Assembly (NCBI GenBank): GCA_947471745.1
Contig: CANJKZ010000404.1
Location: forward strand, 169,756 to 233,755
Source of the DNA: Closterium sp. Naga37s-1
Taxonomy: Eukaryota > Streptophyta > Zygnematophyceae > Desmidiales > Closteriaceae
Direction of reading: 5' to 3'
Length of the DNA: 64,000 bases
How positions within the stretch are numbered: position 1 is the stretch's first letter; each line of letters begins with the position of its first letter. Shown here piece by piece: positions 36,701-48,700 of the stretch. The notes below the pieces were generated by a model. It saw only the letters and a program-made list of their open reading frames with translations. It was not told the DNA's origin and did not search any database. Made by a program: the position numbers and the translations under genes.

Positions 36701-39700
36701 GTGACACTATGGAGCGGACTTTCACCCTGGAAGAGACCGAGACAGCTGTTAGTGAGACGCTGGGAAGGACGTTGACTAGGGAGGGGAGTGGGACTATCGA
36801 GGGGAGTGAGCTTATAGAGGGGACGGATGTAATGGGGCGAAGTATCACGTTTGAGACAGTGGGGAGGACTGAGACGTTTGAAGGCAGTGGGACTATAGAG
36901 AGGAGTGGTACTATGGAGGGGAGTGGCACTATTGGGAGGAGTGACACTATGGAGGGGACTGAGGCTATGGGGAGAACCAACACGTTTGAAACCCTCGGGG
37001 AGACTAGAACTTATGAAGGCAGTGATACAATGGAGGGGAGTGAGACTATGGAGGGGAGTGAGACTATGGAGGGGAGTGAGACTGCTGGGACGGCAGATAG
37101 AACCCTGACTTTGGAGGGAACTGATGTTCCGAGTGATAGTGAAAGGGGCGGGAGGAGGAGGGCAGACAGTGATAGGGACAGCAGTGAGAGGGATGGTAGC
37201 TCGTATCAGGAAGATAGCTTATCAGAGGGCAGTGAGGAGAGTGAAGAGAGTGAGGGGAGTGAGGGGTCAGAGAGTGTGGAAGATGGTGATACTATGGGGG
37301 ATAGTGATAGTATGGAGGGGAGTGAGACGGTGAGCAGGAGTGCAGCGAGCAGGAGCAGAGGAGGGTACAGTGACGATGTTGTGCTTATAGAGGTGGTGAC
37401 TGTAACGGGTTCTAGAACCAGTGGGACCCGGGAGGACTTGTTGAGTGTGCGGGGGATGAGTGAGATTGGGAGTGATATGGGGAGGAGTGAGATGAGTAGG
37501 AGGAGGAAGAGAGTGGGGAGTGAGAGTAGGGGGAGTGATACAGATGGGACAGAGACAGAGGGGAGTGAGACAGGCACGAGTGGGAGCGAGGAGAGTGAGA
37601 GTGAGGGGAGTGGGGATGAGGAGAGTGGGAGTGAGGAGAGTGGGAGTGGGGGGAGCAGCAGGAGTGGAAGCAATGAGAGTGAGGGGAGTGAGAGTGAGGG
37701 TGATGAGAGTGCGAGTCACAGCTCAGCAGTATCTGGAACATATGACTCCCACTCCCACTCCCACACCCGTTCACAGAGCAGTGAAGAGTCTGAGTCTGAA
37801 AGCGGGTCAGAGAGAGAAAGTGTTCACTCTGGTTCCCACACAATAAGCCCTCATACCACACTAACTCGAGAGTCTGCTTCAGAAATTTCTGCCTCCGAGG
37901 TTTCAGGGTCGGAATCTGGTGGGGGAAGGTCAGATAGTGATGGGCGCCAGTCAGAGGACGATTCGGGGGAATCGGGGTCTGAGAAGGTGTCCAGGTCGGA
38001 TTCTCATGCTTCCAGGTCAGCATCACATGCTTCCAGGTCAGCATCACATGCTTCCAGGTCAGCATCGCACCGTTCCAGGTCAGCGTCAGATGCTTCAGGA
38101 GGAGCGGGAGCGAGCAAAAGTGGGACTGCTGCAAGCCGCAGCCCCTCTGAAGCAAGCTGCAGCCCCTCTGCTGCAAGCCAGTCCCCTGGCACAGAATCGT
38201 CTCCTAATGAGTCACTCAGTAAGGGGTCGCTGGGAAGCGAGTCCCAGTTGGGAAGCAAGAGTGGGTCTGATGGGAGTGGGTCTCACTCTAGCAAGTCTCT
38301 TGCTAGTTCATCCCACTCTAGCGGGACTCGTGTGAGCAGCTCTCATGCGAGTAGGTCTCAAGCTAGTAGTGGGTCGCACACTAGCGGGTCGCAAGGTAGC
38401 AAGTCTGTGAGGAGCAAGTCAGAGGGAAGCGAATCGGAGAAGAGCGATTCGGAATACGAGGGTACGGGTAAGGGGTCTGAGGAGGAGGGTGAGGGATTCA
38501 GCAAGAAGAGCAGTGAGAGGTACAGCGATAGTGGCAGTGGGAGTGAAGGGAGCAAGGAGAGCGAGAGTGTGAGGAGTGCGAATAACGCTGCCGTTGGTGC
38601 TGCTAGTCCCAGCCATCAGCTTGGGACGCCAACAGGTGGCGCTGCGTCATTGGCGGATGCGATGCGGTCGCCTGGATGGAAGAGGCCTCTCACTGTGAAG
38701 GTGGGGGGGAGTTCCCAAGAGCCTAGTTCAGAGGAAGAGGAGGAGGAAGAGGAGGAGGTGGAGGAGGAGGATGATGATGAGGAGGAAGGCAGTGAGGATG
38801 TTACTGCAACTGAGGAGGAGGAGGAGGGAAGCTCAATTGAGGATGAGGATGAAGAGGAGGAGGAGGAGCAGGAGGAGAGTGTGTTTACAGACGATAGGAG
38901 CTCAGAGGGAGAGCGGAGTTTGGAAAGTGACAGGAGGTCAGAGAGCGAGAGGAGATCAGAAGGGGAAGAAGAGGAAGAGGAGGAGCAGGAGGAGAGTGTG
39001 TTCACAGACGACAGGAGCTCAGCAGCAGGGCAGAGCTCAAAAGGTGACAGGCGTTCAGAAGGGGATAGGTCAGAGGGTGTCGGGTCAGAGGAGGATGGGA
39101 TGTCAGAGGGAGAGGATGATCTGGAGGAGGAAGGAGGGGAGAGTGTTGGGAGCGAGGAGGAGGAGAGGGTGGCGAAGATGCTTCGAGCAGAGAGCAAGAG
39201 GCGGTTTGATGCGGTGCTCGGGCAGCTGAAGGGGCAGTTGAAAGTTCTGTTGAAGCAGGATTCCCATGGGAGTGGGCTGTCTGAAGGCAGTGAGGGGAGT
39301 GGGGAGGGGAGTGAGGAGGGGAGTGAGGAGGGGAGTGGGGAGGGGAGTGAGGAGGGGAGTGAGGAGGGGAGTGGGGAGGGGAGTGGGGAGGGGAGTGAGG
39401 AGGCGAGTGAGGGATTTGGGGGGTCTGATAGGAGTGGAGTGAGTGTGGGAGATGGGAGGAGAGAGGGGGAGGAGAGTGGGGAGGGTGAGGAGGAGTATGA
39501 GTCGGCTAGTGAGAGAGGGGAAGAGTCGCAAGAGGAGGATGAGTATGGTTCCAGAAGTGCGAGTGAGAGAGAGAGTGAGAGGGAGAGTGCGAGGGGGAGT
39601 GAGAGTGAGAGGGAGAGTGAGAGCGAAGGAGGAAGGCAAGAGGAGGATGAGGAGTGGGTGGAAGAAGAAGCAAGGGATTCGGTTGGGAGTGGTTCGGAGG

Positions 39701-42700
39701 AAGCCTGGGTGCAAGGCAGCGAGGAGGAGCAGCATGAGTCAGAAGAAGGGGAGGGGGAGGGGGAGGGGGAGGGGGAGGGGGAGGGGGAGGGGGAGGGGGA
39801 GGGGGAGGGGGAGGGGGAGGGGGAGGGGGAAAGAGAAGAGGAGCAGGAGTACGGTTTTTCATCAGAAGATGAAGCTTCTGCTGCTGTGCCCGCTGCTGTA
39901 GTAGTTACTGCAGCTGTTGCAGCTGCCCCCGTTGCCCCACCTTCTCTAGTAGTTCGAGCTGCCACACCTGCCCCACCTGCCTCTGCAGTCCCAGCAGTCT
40001 CAGCAGCCCCAGCAGTCCTAGCACCCCAAGCAACCCCAGTAGTCCCAGCAGTTCTAGCTTCCCCCACAACCCCAGCTTCCCCAGCGGCTCCCCCGCAGAG
40101 GTTCCACCACCCACAGCCGCCCACCACGCCCTCCCTGCAGCCGTCTCCACCCTCCCTCGCCTTGCGCCGCTCCTTCAAGCGCCCCCAGCCCCTGCGCCCC
40201 TCCTCCGCCTCGCCCCTCTCCCCCCACCCCTTCGCTCAAGCGCCTGGGTCTGCCGCCACCACGCCACAGAGCACGGGAGGGTCGTCTGGAGGGTCTACCC
40301 CCCACAGTGCCGTTGGTCTTGCCACTGGTGCCACTGGTGCCACTAGTGCGTCTGGTATGGCTGGCCCTCGCCCTGCAGGTGAGTCCCCTTTTTCCTTGTA
40401 CCAGCCATCGTCCCCTGCTTCTGATTCTGCTGCGTTTGCTACTTCTGCTCCTGGAACGTCTGTGTCTGGTTCGCCTGTTGCTGCTGCTGCACGTGCTTCG
40501 CCTGGCCTTGCTGCTCCTGCTGCTCCGCCTGTTGCTGCTCCTGCTGCTCCCCCCGTTGCTGCTCCTGCTGCTGCCTCCTTTGTTGCCTCTCCTGCTGCCT
40601 CTGCTGCTGTTCCCTTGTCTGCAGGTCCCAGCAAGAAACCCCAACCACTGCGAGCAAGCGAGTACCACACGACAGAGCTGCCGACCAATCAGGAGCGTCC
40701 AGCTGGACGTGCAGTCAGCCAAAGCGTGCCAGAGGGAGGAGGAGAAGCAGGTCTGGCAGTGGGAACTGCAATAGCACCGGCAGCTGCACCAGCAACGGCA
40801 CCGGCAGCAGCAGCAGCAGCAGCAGCAGCACCAGCTGCACCCCCTGCTGCCATCTCGGCTGCAACTCTGGCTGCATCTCCAGCTGTGTCCCCAGCAGTGT
40901 CTCCCAAGCCCAGTACCAGCTCCTCTCCCTCCCGTGGCGTCTCTGCTTGGACCTCCCTCTTCCGCCCCCTCTGGGGCACCTCGCCTGCTACTGCTGCCAC
41001 TGCCGCTCCCGCTGATGGCGCTGATGGTGCTGCTGGTGCTTCTGCCAGTGCTGCAGCTGTTACAGAGCCGGTCGTTCCTTCAGAAGCAGCAGGGCCTGCA
41101 GCAGCTGTACCGCTGTCAGTTGTCCCACCTATGGTAGCGTCTGCACCAGTAGCACCTGCACCAGTAGCACCTGCACCAGTAGCACCTGCACCAGTAGCAC
41201 CACCACCAGTAGCACCTCCACCAGTAGCACCTCCACCAGTAGCACCTCCACCAGTAGCACCTCCACCAGTAGCACCTCCACCAGTAGCACCTGCACCAGT
41301 AGAACCTGCACCAGCCCCTGCAGTAGCAGCCGCTGCTGCTGTTGGAAGGAAGACCGCTCCCCCTGTTGCTCCTTCACCTTCTCTCCCCACACCTTATCAC
41401 CAGTCTTCTCCTCCTCCTCACTACCCACCCCCTCCTCCCCAGTATTCCCCTTCTCCATCCACCCCAGAGTTCTCTCCCCTTCCCTTGTCTCACCCCCCTG
41501 AACCCATCCCCTCTATTCTCCACCCAATGGACCCACGTGCAAATCCAGTTTCCGTGCCTCCTCACACCACAGCCTCTCCTACCGCCCATGCTACAGCCGC
41601 TCCTACCGCCCATGCTACAGCCTCGCATCGCCCCCACTCTGCTGCTTCTCCCGTCCCCCCAGTCCTCCACCCACTGGACCCACGAGCGCAGCAGCAGCTG
41701 TCTGTAGCACAGGTGCCTGAAAGGACTCAAGGGCTTCAAGTGACTGAAGGGGACGAAAGGACTGAAGGGGCCCGGGATGGGGTTTTCCCCGTAGGCGCTC
41801 TGGTGCATGGATTGTTGGCCGACTCTGATACCATGTCGACTGGATCCAGACATGATGGCTATGCTCATGCTGACGCCCCCACCCATGCTGGCACTGGTGC
41901 TGACGCTGATGCTGGTGCTGGTGCTGATGGTGATGTGAGTGGGAAAGGCAAGTACGGTGGTGAAGTGTTGGTTCCTCCGGCCTTAGTACCTGGTGATGCA
42001 GGCAGCTCTCAAAATTCCAGCCGGCCTGAGTCAAGAGAGTCAACTGAGTCAACCAGGGCGAATAATGAGTCACCTGAGAAAGGTGTGTCAGCAGCAGTTG
42101 GAGGAGCAGAAAGAGGAGGGGTGGACAGAGCGGTGGAGAGAGGTGTGGAGAGAGGGGAAGGAGTGGTAGCGACAGAGGCGTGGGTGCTTGCAAGCATGAG
42201 ACAAAGAAAGAGGCTACAAGGAGGCTCCGAACAAGGCTCAGATGGAGGCTCGGAAGAAGGTTTGGAGGGAGGCTTGGAAGGTGGTCAGGAAGAAGGTCCG
42301 GAACAGCTGCCTGGGAGGGGTGGTGAGTGTGGGGTAGTGGGGAGGGAGGAGAGTGTTTTGGCGGATAGTGGTTACAAGGGGAGTGCACTTGAGGGAGAGA
42401 GAGAGGGTAGTGAAGGGGATGCAAGGGCGAGTGAGGCGGAGAGTGTGAGTGGTAGTGGAGAAGAGAGCAGGAGCAGTGTGGGGGGGAGTGATTATGGGAG
42501 TGAGGCTGAGAGTGATGTTGAGAGTGAGGGGGAAAGTGTTGATGGAAGTGGTCTGAGCGCGGAAGGAAGTGAGGGAAGCAGTGAGGAGACAGGGAGCAGT
42601 GAGGGAGAGAGTGAGGGAGGGAGTGGGGAGAGTGAGGAGGAGAGTGGGGAGGAGAGCGGGGAGGAGAGTGAGGGTAGTGTGACGGAGACAGATGCTGTGA

Positions 42701-45700
42701 CCCGAACCAGCTACTCAGGGAGTGAGGGAGAGGAGTCAGAGAAAGAGGATGGGTCGAGCGAAGGGGAGAGTGAGAGTGGGGAGAGTGAGAGTGGGGAGAG
42801 TGAGAGTGGGGACAGTGAGAGTGGGGAGAGTGCGAGTGGAGAGAGTGAGAGTGGAGAGAGTGAGAGTGGAGTGAGTGAGAGTGAGGAACAAAGTACAGTA
42901 GGAACGATGAGTGTGGCACGGGAGGGAGGCGCGGGGAGTTCAAGATATGCTGAGACAGAAACCGAGGCAGAAACAGAGACAGAAGCAGATGGGAGGAGTG
43001 AAAGGGTGGGGTTGGAGGTGGATGGAGAGAGTGTGGTGACAGAGGAAGGGGTGCTAATAGAGGTGGCGAGTGTGGCGAGTGTGGCGAGTGTGGTGGGGAG
43101 GGGGAGTGTGGTGGGGAGGAGTGAGGGAGTGAGGGTGGACAGTCTGCTGATAGAGGTGGAGAGTGTGGCTGGGGGGGAGAGTGTGGCGGGTGGAGGGAGT
43201 GTGTTTGGAGGGGAGAGTGTGGTGGGAGGAGGGAGTATACTGGGAGAAGAAGATGTGATTCTTGAAGGGGGAGAAGAGGAGGCAGAGGGAGCAAGCAGTA
43301 GGGAAGGAAGCGAGCCGGACAGGAGCGTGGGAAGTGAGGGAGTGGAAGAACATGGGAGCGAGGAGAGTGAGGAAGTGGAAGAAAATGAGAGTGAGGGGAG
43401 TGTGTGGAGCGAACATATCAGCGACGGGGAGGGGCTGGGTGGTGAAAGAGGGAGTATCGTCGGGAGTGGAAGTGAGAGAGAGGAGGCTGCGAGTGAGGGA
43501 ATGGTGAGTGTGAAGGATGAGAGCAACGACGAGAACCTCAGTGGTAGTGGAAGTGAATCGGGGTCCGAAGAGGAACTGGAAGAAGAGGAATTGCCTTTGT
43601 CAATGGCAGCTGAAAAAGTGACAGCAGCAGCACCTCTGAGTCTTGATGAAAACCTCAGTGAAGTATCGGCAGAATCTGAAGAGGAAGTGGAAGAAGAGGA
43701 AGTGCCTGTGTCAGTGGCAGCTGGAGATGGCACACCAGCAGCACCTGCACTGGTAGCGGCAGCAGCAGTGCCAGTAGCACCAGTTTCAGCAGCAGTAGCA
43801 TCAGCAGCTGAGCCGGTAACAGTGGCAGCACCAGCAGAGCCAGTGGCAGTAGCAGCAGCAGTGCCTGCTACTGCAGCAGCTGCCAAGCCTGCGGATGCGG
43901 CAAAGCCTGCTGACGTGGTGAAACCTGCTGACGTGGCACAGTCTGCTGACGTGACCAAGGCTGCTGCTGCAGCAAAGGCTGCTGACGTGTCGCTGGCAGC
44001 ACTGATGGCAAGGACACCCGACGCGAGGCCGGTGACTCCGGTGCGGCACAGGACGTGGCTGGAGGTGCTGCAGAGCCATGCGGTGCTGTCAGAACTGGTG
44101 AGTGTGTGGTGCTGGGTGGTATGGTATGGTTTTAAGACTTGTAAGGGTGTCCCAGAGTGATGTAACAAGTGTCACGCTAGTCGGTGCAGCGCAGAACATG
44201 GCTGAAGGTGCTGCAGAGCCATGCAGTGCTGTCAGAACTGGTGAGTGTGTGGTGCTGGGTGGTATGGTATGGTTTTAAGACTTGTAAGGGTGTCCCAGAG
44301 TGATGTAACAAGTGTCACGCTAGTCGGTGCAGCGCAGAACATGGCTGAAGGTGCTGCAGAGCCATGCAGTGCTGTCGGAACTGGTGCCATGCACTGCTGC
44401 AGTGGCCTGCAGTTCCTATGCTCCGTGGGCCCCTGCATCACAGCTGCCTGATCTTTCACCTTCCCTGCACTTCCCAACCTGCCTGATTCTTTCTTGTCTG
44501 CCGCTTTGCAGATGACGGAGGAGGACATGGGTGCGCTGCAGTTCCTGTGCTCCGTGGACTTCTACAAGTCGCAACACAGCATGGTGTGTGATGTTTAGGC
44601 TTCGAGGTTCCGGGTTTCGGGTTTTGGGCACCATGATTTATGGCTGTGTTTGTGAGGCATGACAGAACGTTGTGTGACGTCGCGCTTTTTTTTTTTTTTC
44701 AACCAAACCTTGCCGCCGCACCCTTGCATTTTCAGATGCAACTATTGCTTGGGTTGTATTACTGTGACTGTCCTTTTCACCTGTCTCCAGGATTTCCGCG
44801 TGGACTTTCTCTTTGACGCCAATCCGTTCTTCACCAATGAATACGTATGCCCTACCTACCTGCCTACCTACCTTCATGCACGTCTACTGCAGTTTCAGAT
44901 TTTGCCATTGTTCTTCCTCATTCGGTTGGATTTCATGCCAGTGCTTTTCCTGCTTCCGAAAATTCGAGTCTGATTTGGCTTGGTATGACCCCCCTACGCT
45001 AAACTCCAAACCCTCGATCCTCCTCAATCCCGAATCCCCAACCCCTGAACCCTAAACCCCTTTTCGCGTGCAGCTGAGCCGCGTCTTTGCTGTGGCGAGA
45101 AACCCCAAGGCTGACCCAATCATCATGTCCATTCACTGGTACGTGTGATATGAATGAATGATGACTTAATCATCATGTCTTATCACTGGTATATGCTGCA
45201 ATATAAGAAAGCATTGAATGGAGATCCCAGCCATGTAATTTGGCCTTCACTCCACCCACCATATCTGTTGCCCGTTTTCATCATTATCCCAAGCCTTTCC
45301 TCGGACATTCCCTCAACCTCGGCATCTCCTATCTTTGCTTGCCCCACTCCCATGCCTTCTGCCTCTCCTCTCAACCTGCCAGCACCCCCATAGCATGGCA
45401 ACCAGGCAGGGACTTAACTAAGCGTCGCACGGGGTGGTTCGGCTGGGCTGCTGCCACTCTCACGCAGGGAGGGAAGGGAGGCGGTGCTGGTGCGGGTGGT
45501 GGCAGGAGCAGCTTCTTTACACTGTTTGCCTCTCGACCTGCGCTCTCTGCTTCTGAAGCCAACGAGGAAGCTGTGGTGAGTGGCGCAGGCAGACTGGCAG
45601 TGCTGGTGTCGATTTTGTTCTGCTAGTGCTGCTGGCAACAATGGTGGGTGGTAGCAGTGCTGGCAGAAGCAGCTTCTTTTCTTTCTTTTAGAATCTTTCT

Positions 45701-48700
45701 GACCAGCGACCACTATTCTTGCTGAACAATCGATCTCCCTTTTCCCCCGCATCCTTTCCCCATGAGCCACCCATCAGCGCATGAAGATGCTGGAAGAAGC
45801 CGCTCTCACCAATAATCTCCTTCTTGCTGAAATCCCTCCTACTCTCCCCGCCCTTTCCCCACCCTCCCCTGCCTCTCCCTCCTCCTTCACACCCATCAGC
45901 GCATGAAGATGCTGGAAGAAGCCGCTCTCACCAATGGTCTCCTGGAGTGAGTTGCCTGTCTACCCCTTTTCAGAAAAAAAAAGATCCAAGTTTATGTATT
46001 TACTTCGTCTCAGTTGTTTTTCTTCTCTTCTGTGTCTCAGTTTCGTTTTTTCGTCTTCCTTTTACAGTCAGCCCAGAAGTTTCAATTCAGTCTTGGGTAC
46101 TAATTGGTCGGTAATTCATACAAATAAAAAAAATAAAAATAAAAATAAAAAACCTTTTTTCTTTTCGGATGCAGGTCATCGGAAGGTCATGTGGTGTCGA
46201 GCTTGCTCCGCTGGTACACTGTAAAGTCGCTGGGGGGTGGAGAGGAGGAAGAGGTGGAAGAGGAGGAAAAAGAAGAGGAGGAGGAGGTGGAGGAGGAGGA
46301 GACGAAGAAAGCTGGGGGAGCTGAAGCTGTAATGACTTTGGAGACGTCTCAAAAAGCGAGTCCTGCAGGGAAGCAGGTAGATGGCCGTCCTAGTATCGAG
46401 GAGGAGGGAGAGAGAGTGGAAGACGGAGAGAGTGTGGCTATGCGGCAGGATGCGGGAGAGAGTAGGGAGGAGTTGAGAATAGGGCGAATGGTGGGGGGAG
46501 AGAGTAGGGAGGAGTTGATTCAACGGGAGGTGGAAAAGAAGCAAGGAGGAGAAGAGGAGGAGGAGGAGACAGAAGTGAGTCAAAGAGAGGAGGAAGAAGA
46601 GGGGGAAGAGGAGGAGAGTGGAATGATTGTAAAGGACCAAGGCACGTTTGAAAGGGATGGGGAGATGGAGAGGGTAGGAAGGAGCAGAGAGGAAGAAGGG
46701 GCGAACATAAGGGAGGTGGAGACGACGACAGGGAAAGCAGCAGACGTAGCAGGGACGGAGATCGAAGGTGTAGGGGCGGAGATTGAGGGTGTGGGGGCGG
46801 AGATTGAGGGTGTGGGGGCGGAGATTGAGGGTGTGGGGGCGGAGATTGAGGGTGTAGGATTGGGTTTGAAGGGAGAGCGTGCAATGGTAGTGGCAGCAAC
46901 AAGTGATGCAGAAGGGGGGAGTGAGACGGGTGTGACCGAGAGGGAGGAGAGTGAGAGGGAGGAGAGTGAGAGGGAGGAGAGTGAGAGGGGGGAGAGCGAC
47001 AGTGGCATGAGTGGCGAGGTTGAGCAGGACAGCTGGCTGGGTGAGGGGACGGCAATCGGGACAATGCAGGTCCAGAAGTTGAAGGATGGAGGGGAAAGAA
47101 CGGTAGAGGATGAATACGAGGAGGAGGGGAGCAGTAAGGAGGAGGAGGGGAGCGATGAGGAGGAGGAAAGTGATATTTATGTGAGAGGGGACGATCTGAG
47201 GGGTGATGACCTGAGGGACGATGACCTGAGGGACGATGACCTGAGGGGTTCCAGTGGCAGTCTAGGGGATGCCATGCCTGGTATGGCAGGGGGAGGAGGT
47301 GGGGAGGAAGGGGAAGAGGAAGGTGCAGCAACAGGGGCAGAGGCAGGGGCAGGGGCAGGGGCAGGGGCAGGGGCAGGGGAAGTGGGGGGTGGAGTCGAGG
47401 GCGGGACGGAAGAGGAGGATTCGTGGATCGGGGTCCGCGTGGGTGGGAGGAGCGAGAGTAGAGAGGGCCGTGACAGGGGTGCGTTGCGATACGAGGGGGT
47501 AGGGAGTGAGGGAGGGAGCGAGGGAGGGAGTGAGGGGGAGAGTGAGGGAGGGAGTGAGAGGGGAAGCGATAGAGGGAGCGAGGGGGGGAGCGATGGGGGA
47601 GGGAGTGGGCAGGGGAGCTCCGTGGAGGGCGAGCTAGCAGAGCTGATGCATGCAGTGGATGGGCACTCGCTGCCCTTCTGGCATGCTGTGGCTGCCACAG
47701 GCGGAGATGGGCTGGTGGGACTAGAGGGACGGGAGGAACTGGAGGGTCTGGAGGGACTGGAGGAACTAGAGGGAGTAGAGGGAGTAGAGGGGCTAGAGGC
47801 CCTGAAGGGGGCCGATGCTGGTGTTGCTTCTGCCGCAGCTGTTCCTGTTCGCTCCCGTACAGGGACTCCAATGCCTGGCATCCGTGCTGCTGCTTCGGGC
47901 CCTGCTGCCGCTGCCACTGCGGCTCCTTCTGCTGCAACTTTCACGTACTCGCGAACAGGAACACCCATGCCAGGAGTCCGTCCTTCTGGCTTACCTCCTC
48001 CTCCTCCTCCGCCCGTTCCCAGTGCTGCTGCTGCACGTGCTTCTCTGCCTGCTGCTTCCGCTGCTGCTCCCACTTTGGCATCCCGTGCCACAACCCCCAT
48101 GCCAGGAGTGCATGCTGCTGCAGCTTTACCCCCTACCTTCCCTCCTCCTTCTGCTGCCCCTGCAGCGTTCTCTCGTTCTACTACCCCCATGCCTGGTGTG
48201 CATGCCGCTCTTGCCCCTGCACCTCATCCTTCCAGGGCAGTAACACCCATGCCCGGTGTCCACGCCCCTCTTGCTCCTCCTGCTGCTGCTGCTGTTGCTG
48301 CTGCCCCTGCAACGTTCTCTCGTGCCACTACACCCATGCCTGGCGTCCACTCTGCCATTCCAGGCACCTCCACTGCTTCTCCCTCTGCCTCTGCTGCTGC
48401 TCCTTCCTTCTCCCGCACTCTCACGCCCATGCCTGGCCTCCCCCCTCCTCCTGCCCCTCCTCCTCCTCCTGCTTTCTCCAGAGCAGTAACGCCCATGCCT
48501 GGGCTTGCACCTGCTTCTAGTGCTGCTAGTGCCCCTAATGCCCCTACTGCTACTGCTTCATTCTCCAGAGCAGTGACGCCAATGCCTGGGATTTCACCTG
48601 CTGCAAGCTTCCCTCCTCCACCTGTTCCCCATCCTCCTCATCCTGCTGCTAGTGCTGCTGGTGCTGCTAGTTCAGCATTCTCCTCCAGGGCAGTCACGCC

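Noticed and set aside
31275-43294. Long minus-strand frames opposite the giant gene (Pro/Ser/Leu-rich, up to 559 codons)
   Set aside because: Their composition is the complement of GAG/AGT-rich codons. The plus strand carries phase-consistent exons and the NAP core; the minus strand shows no domain.
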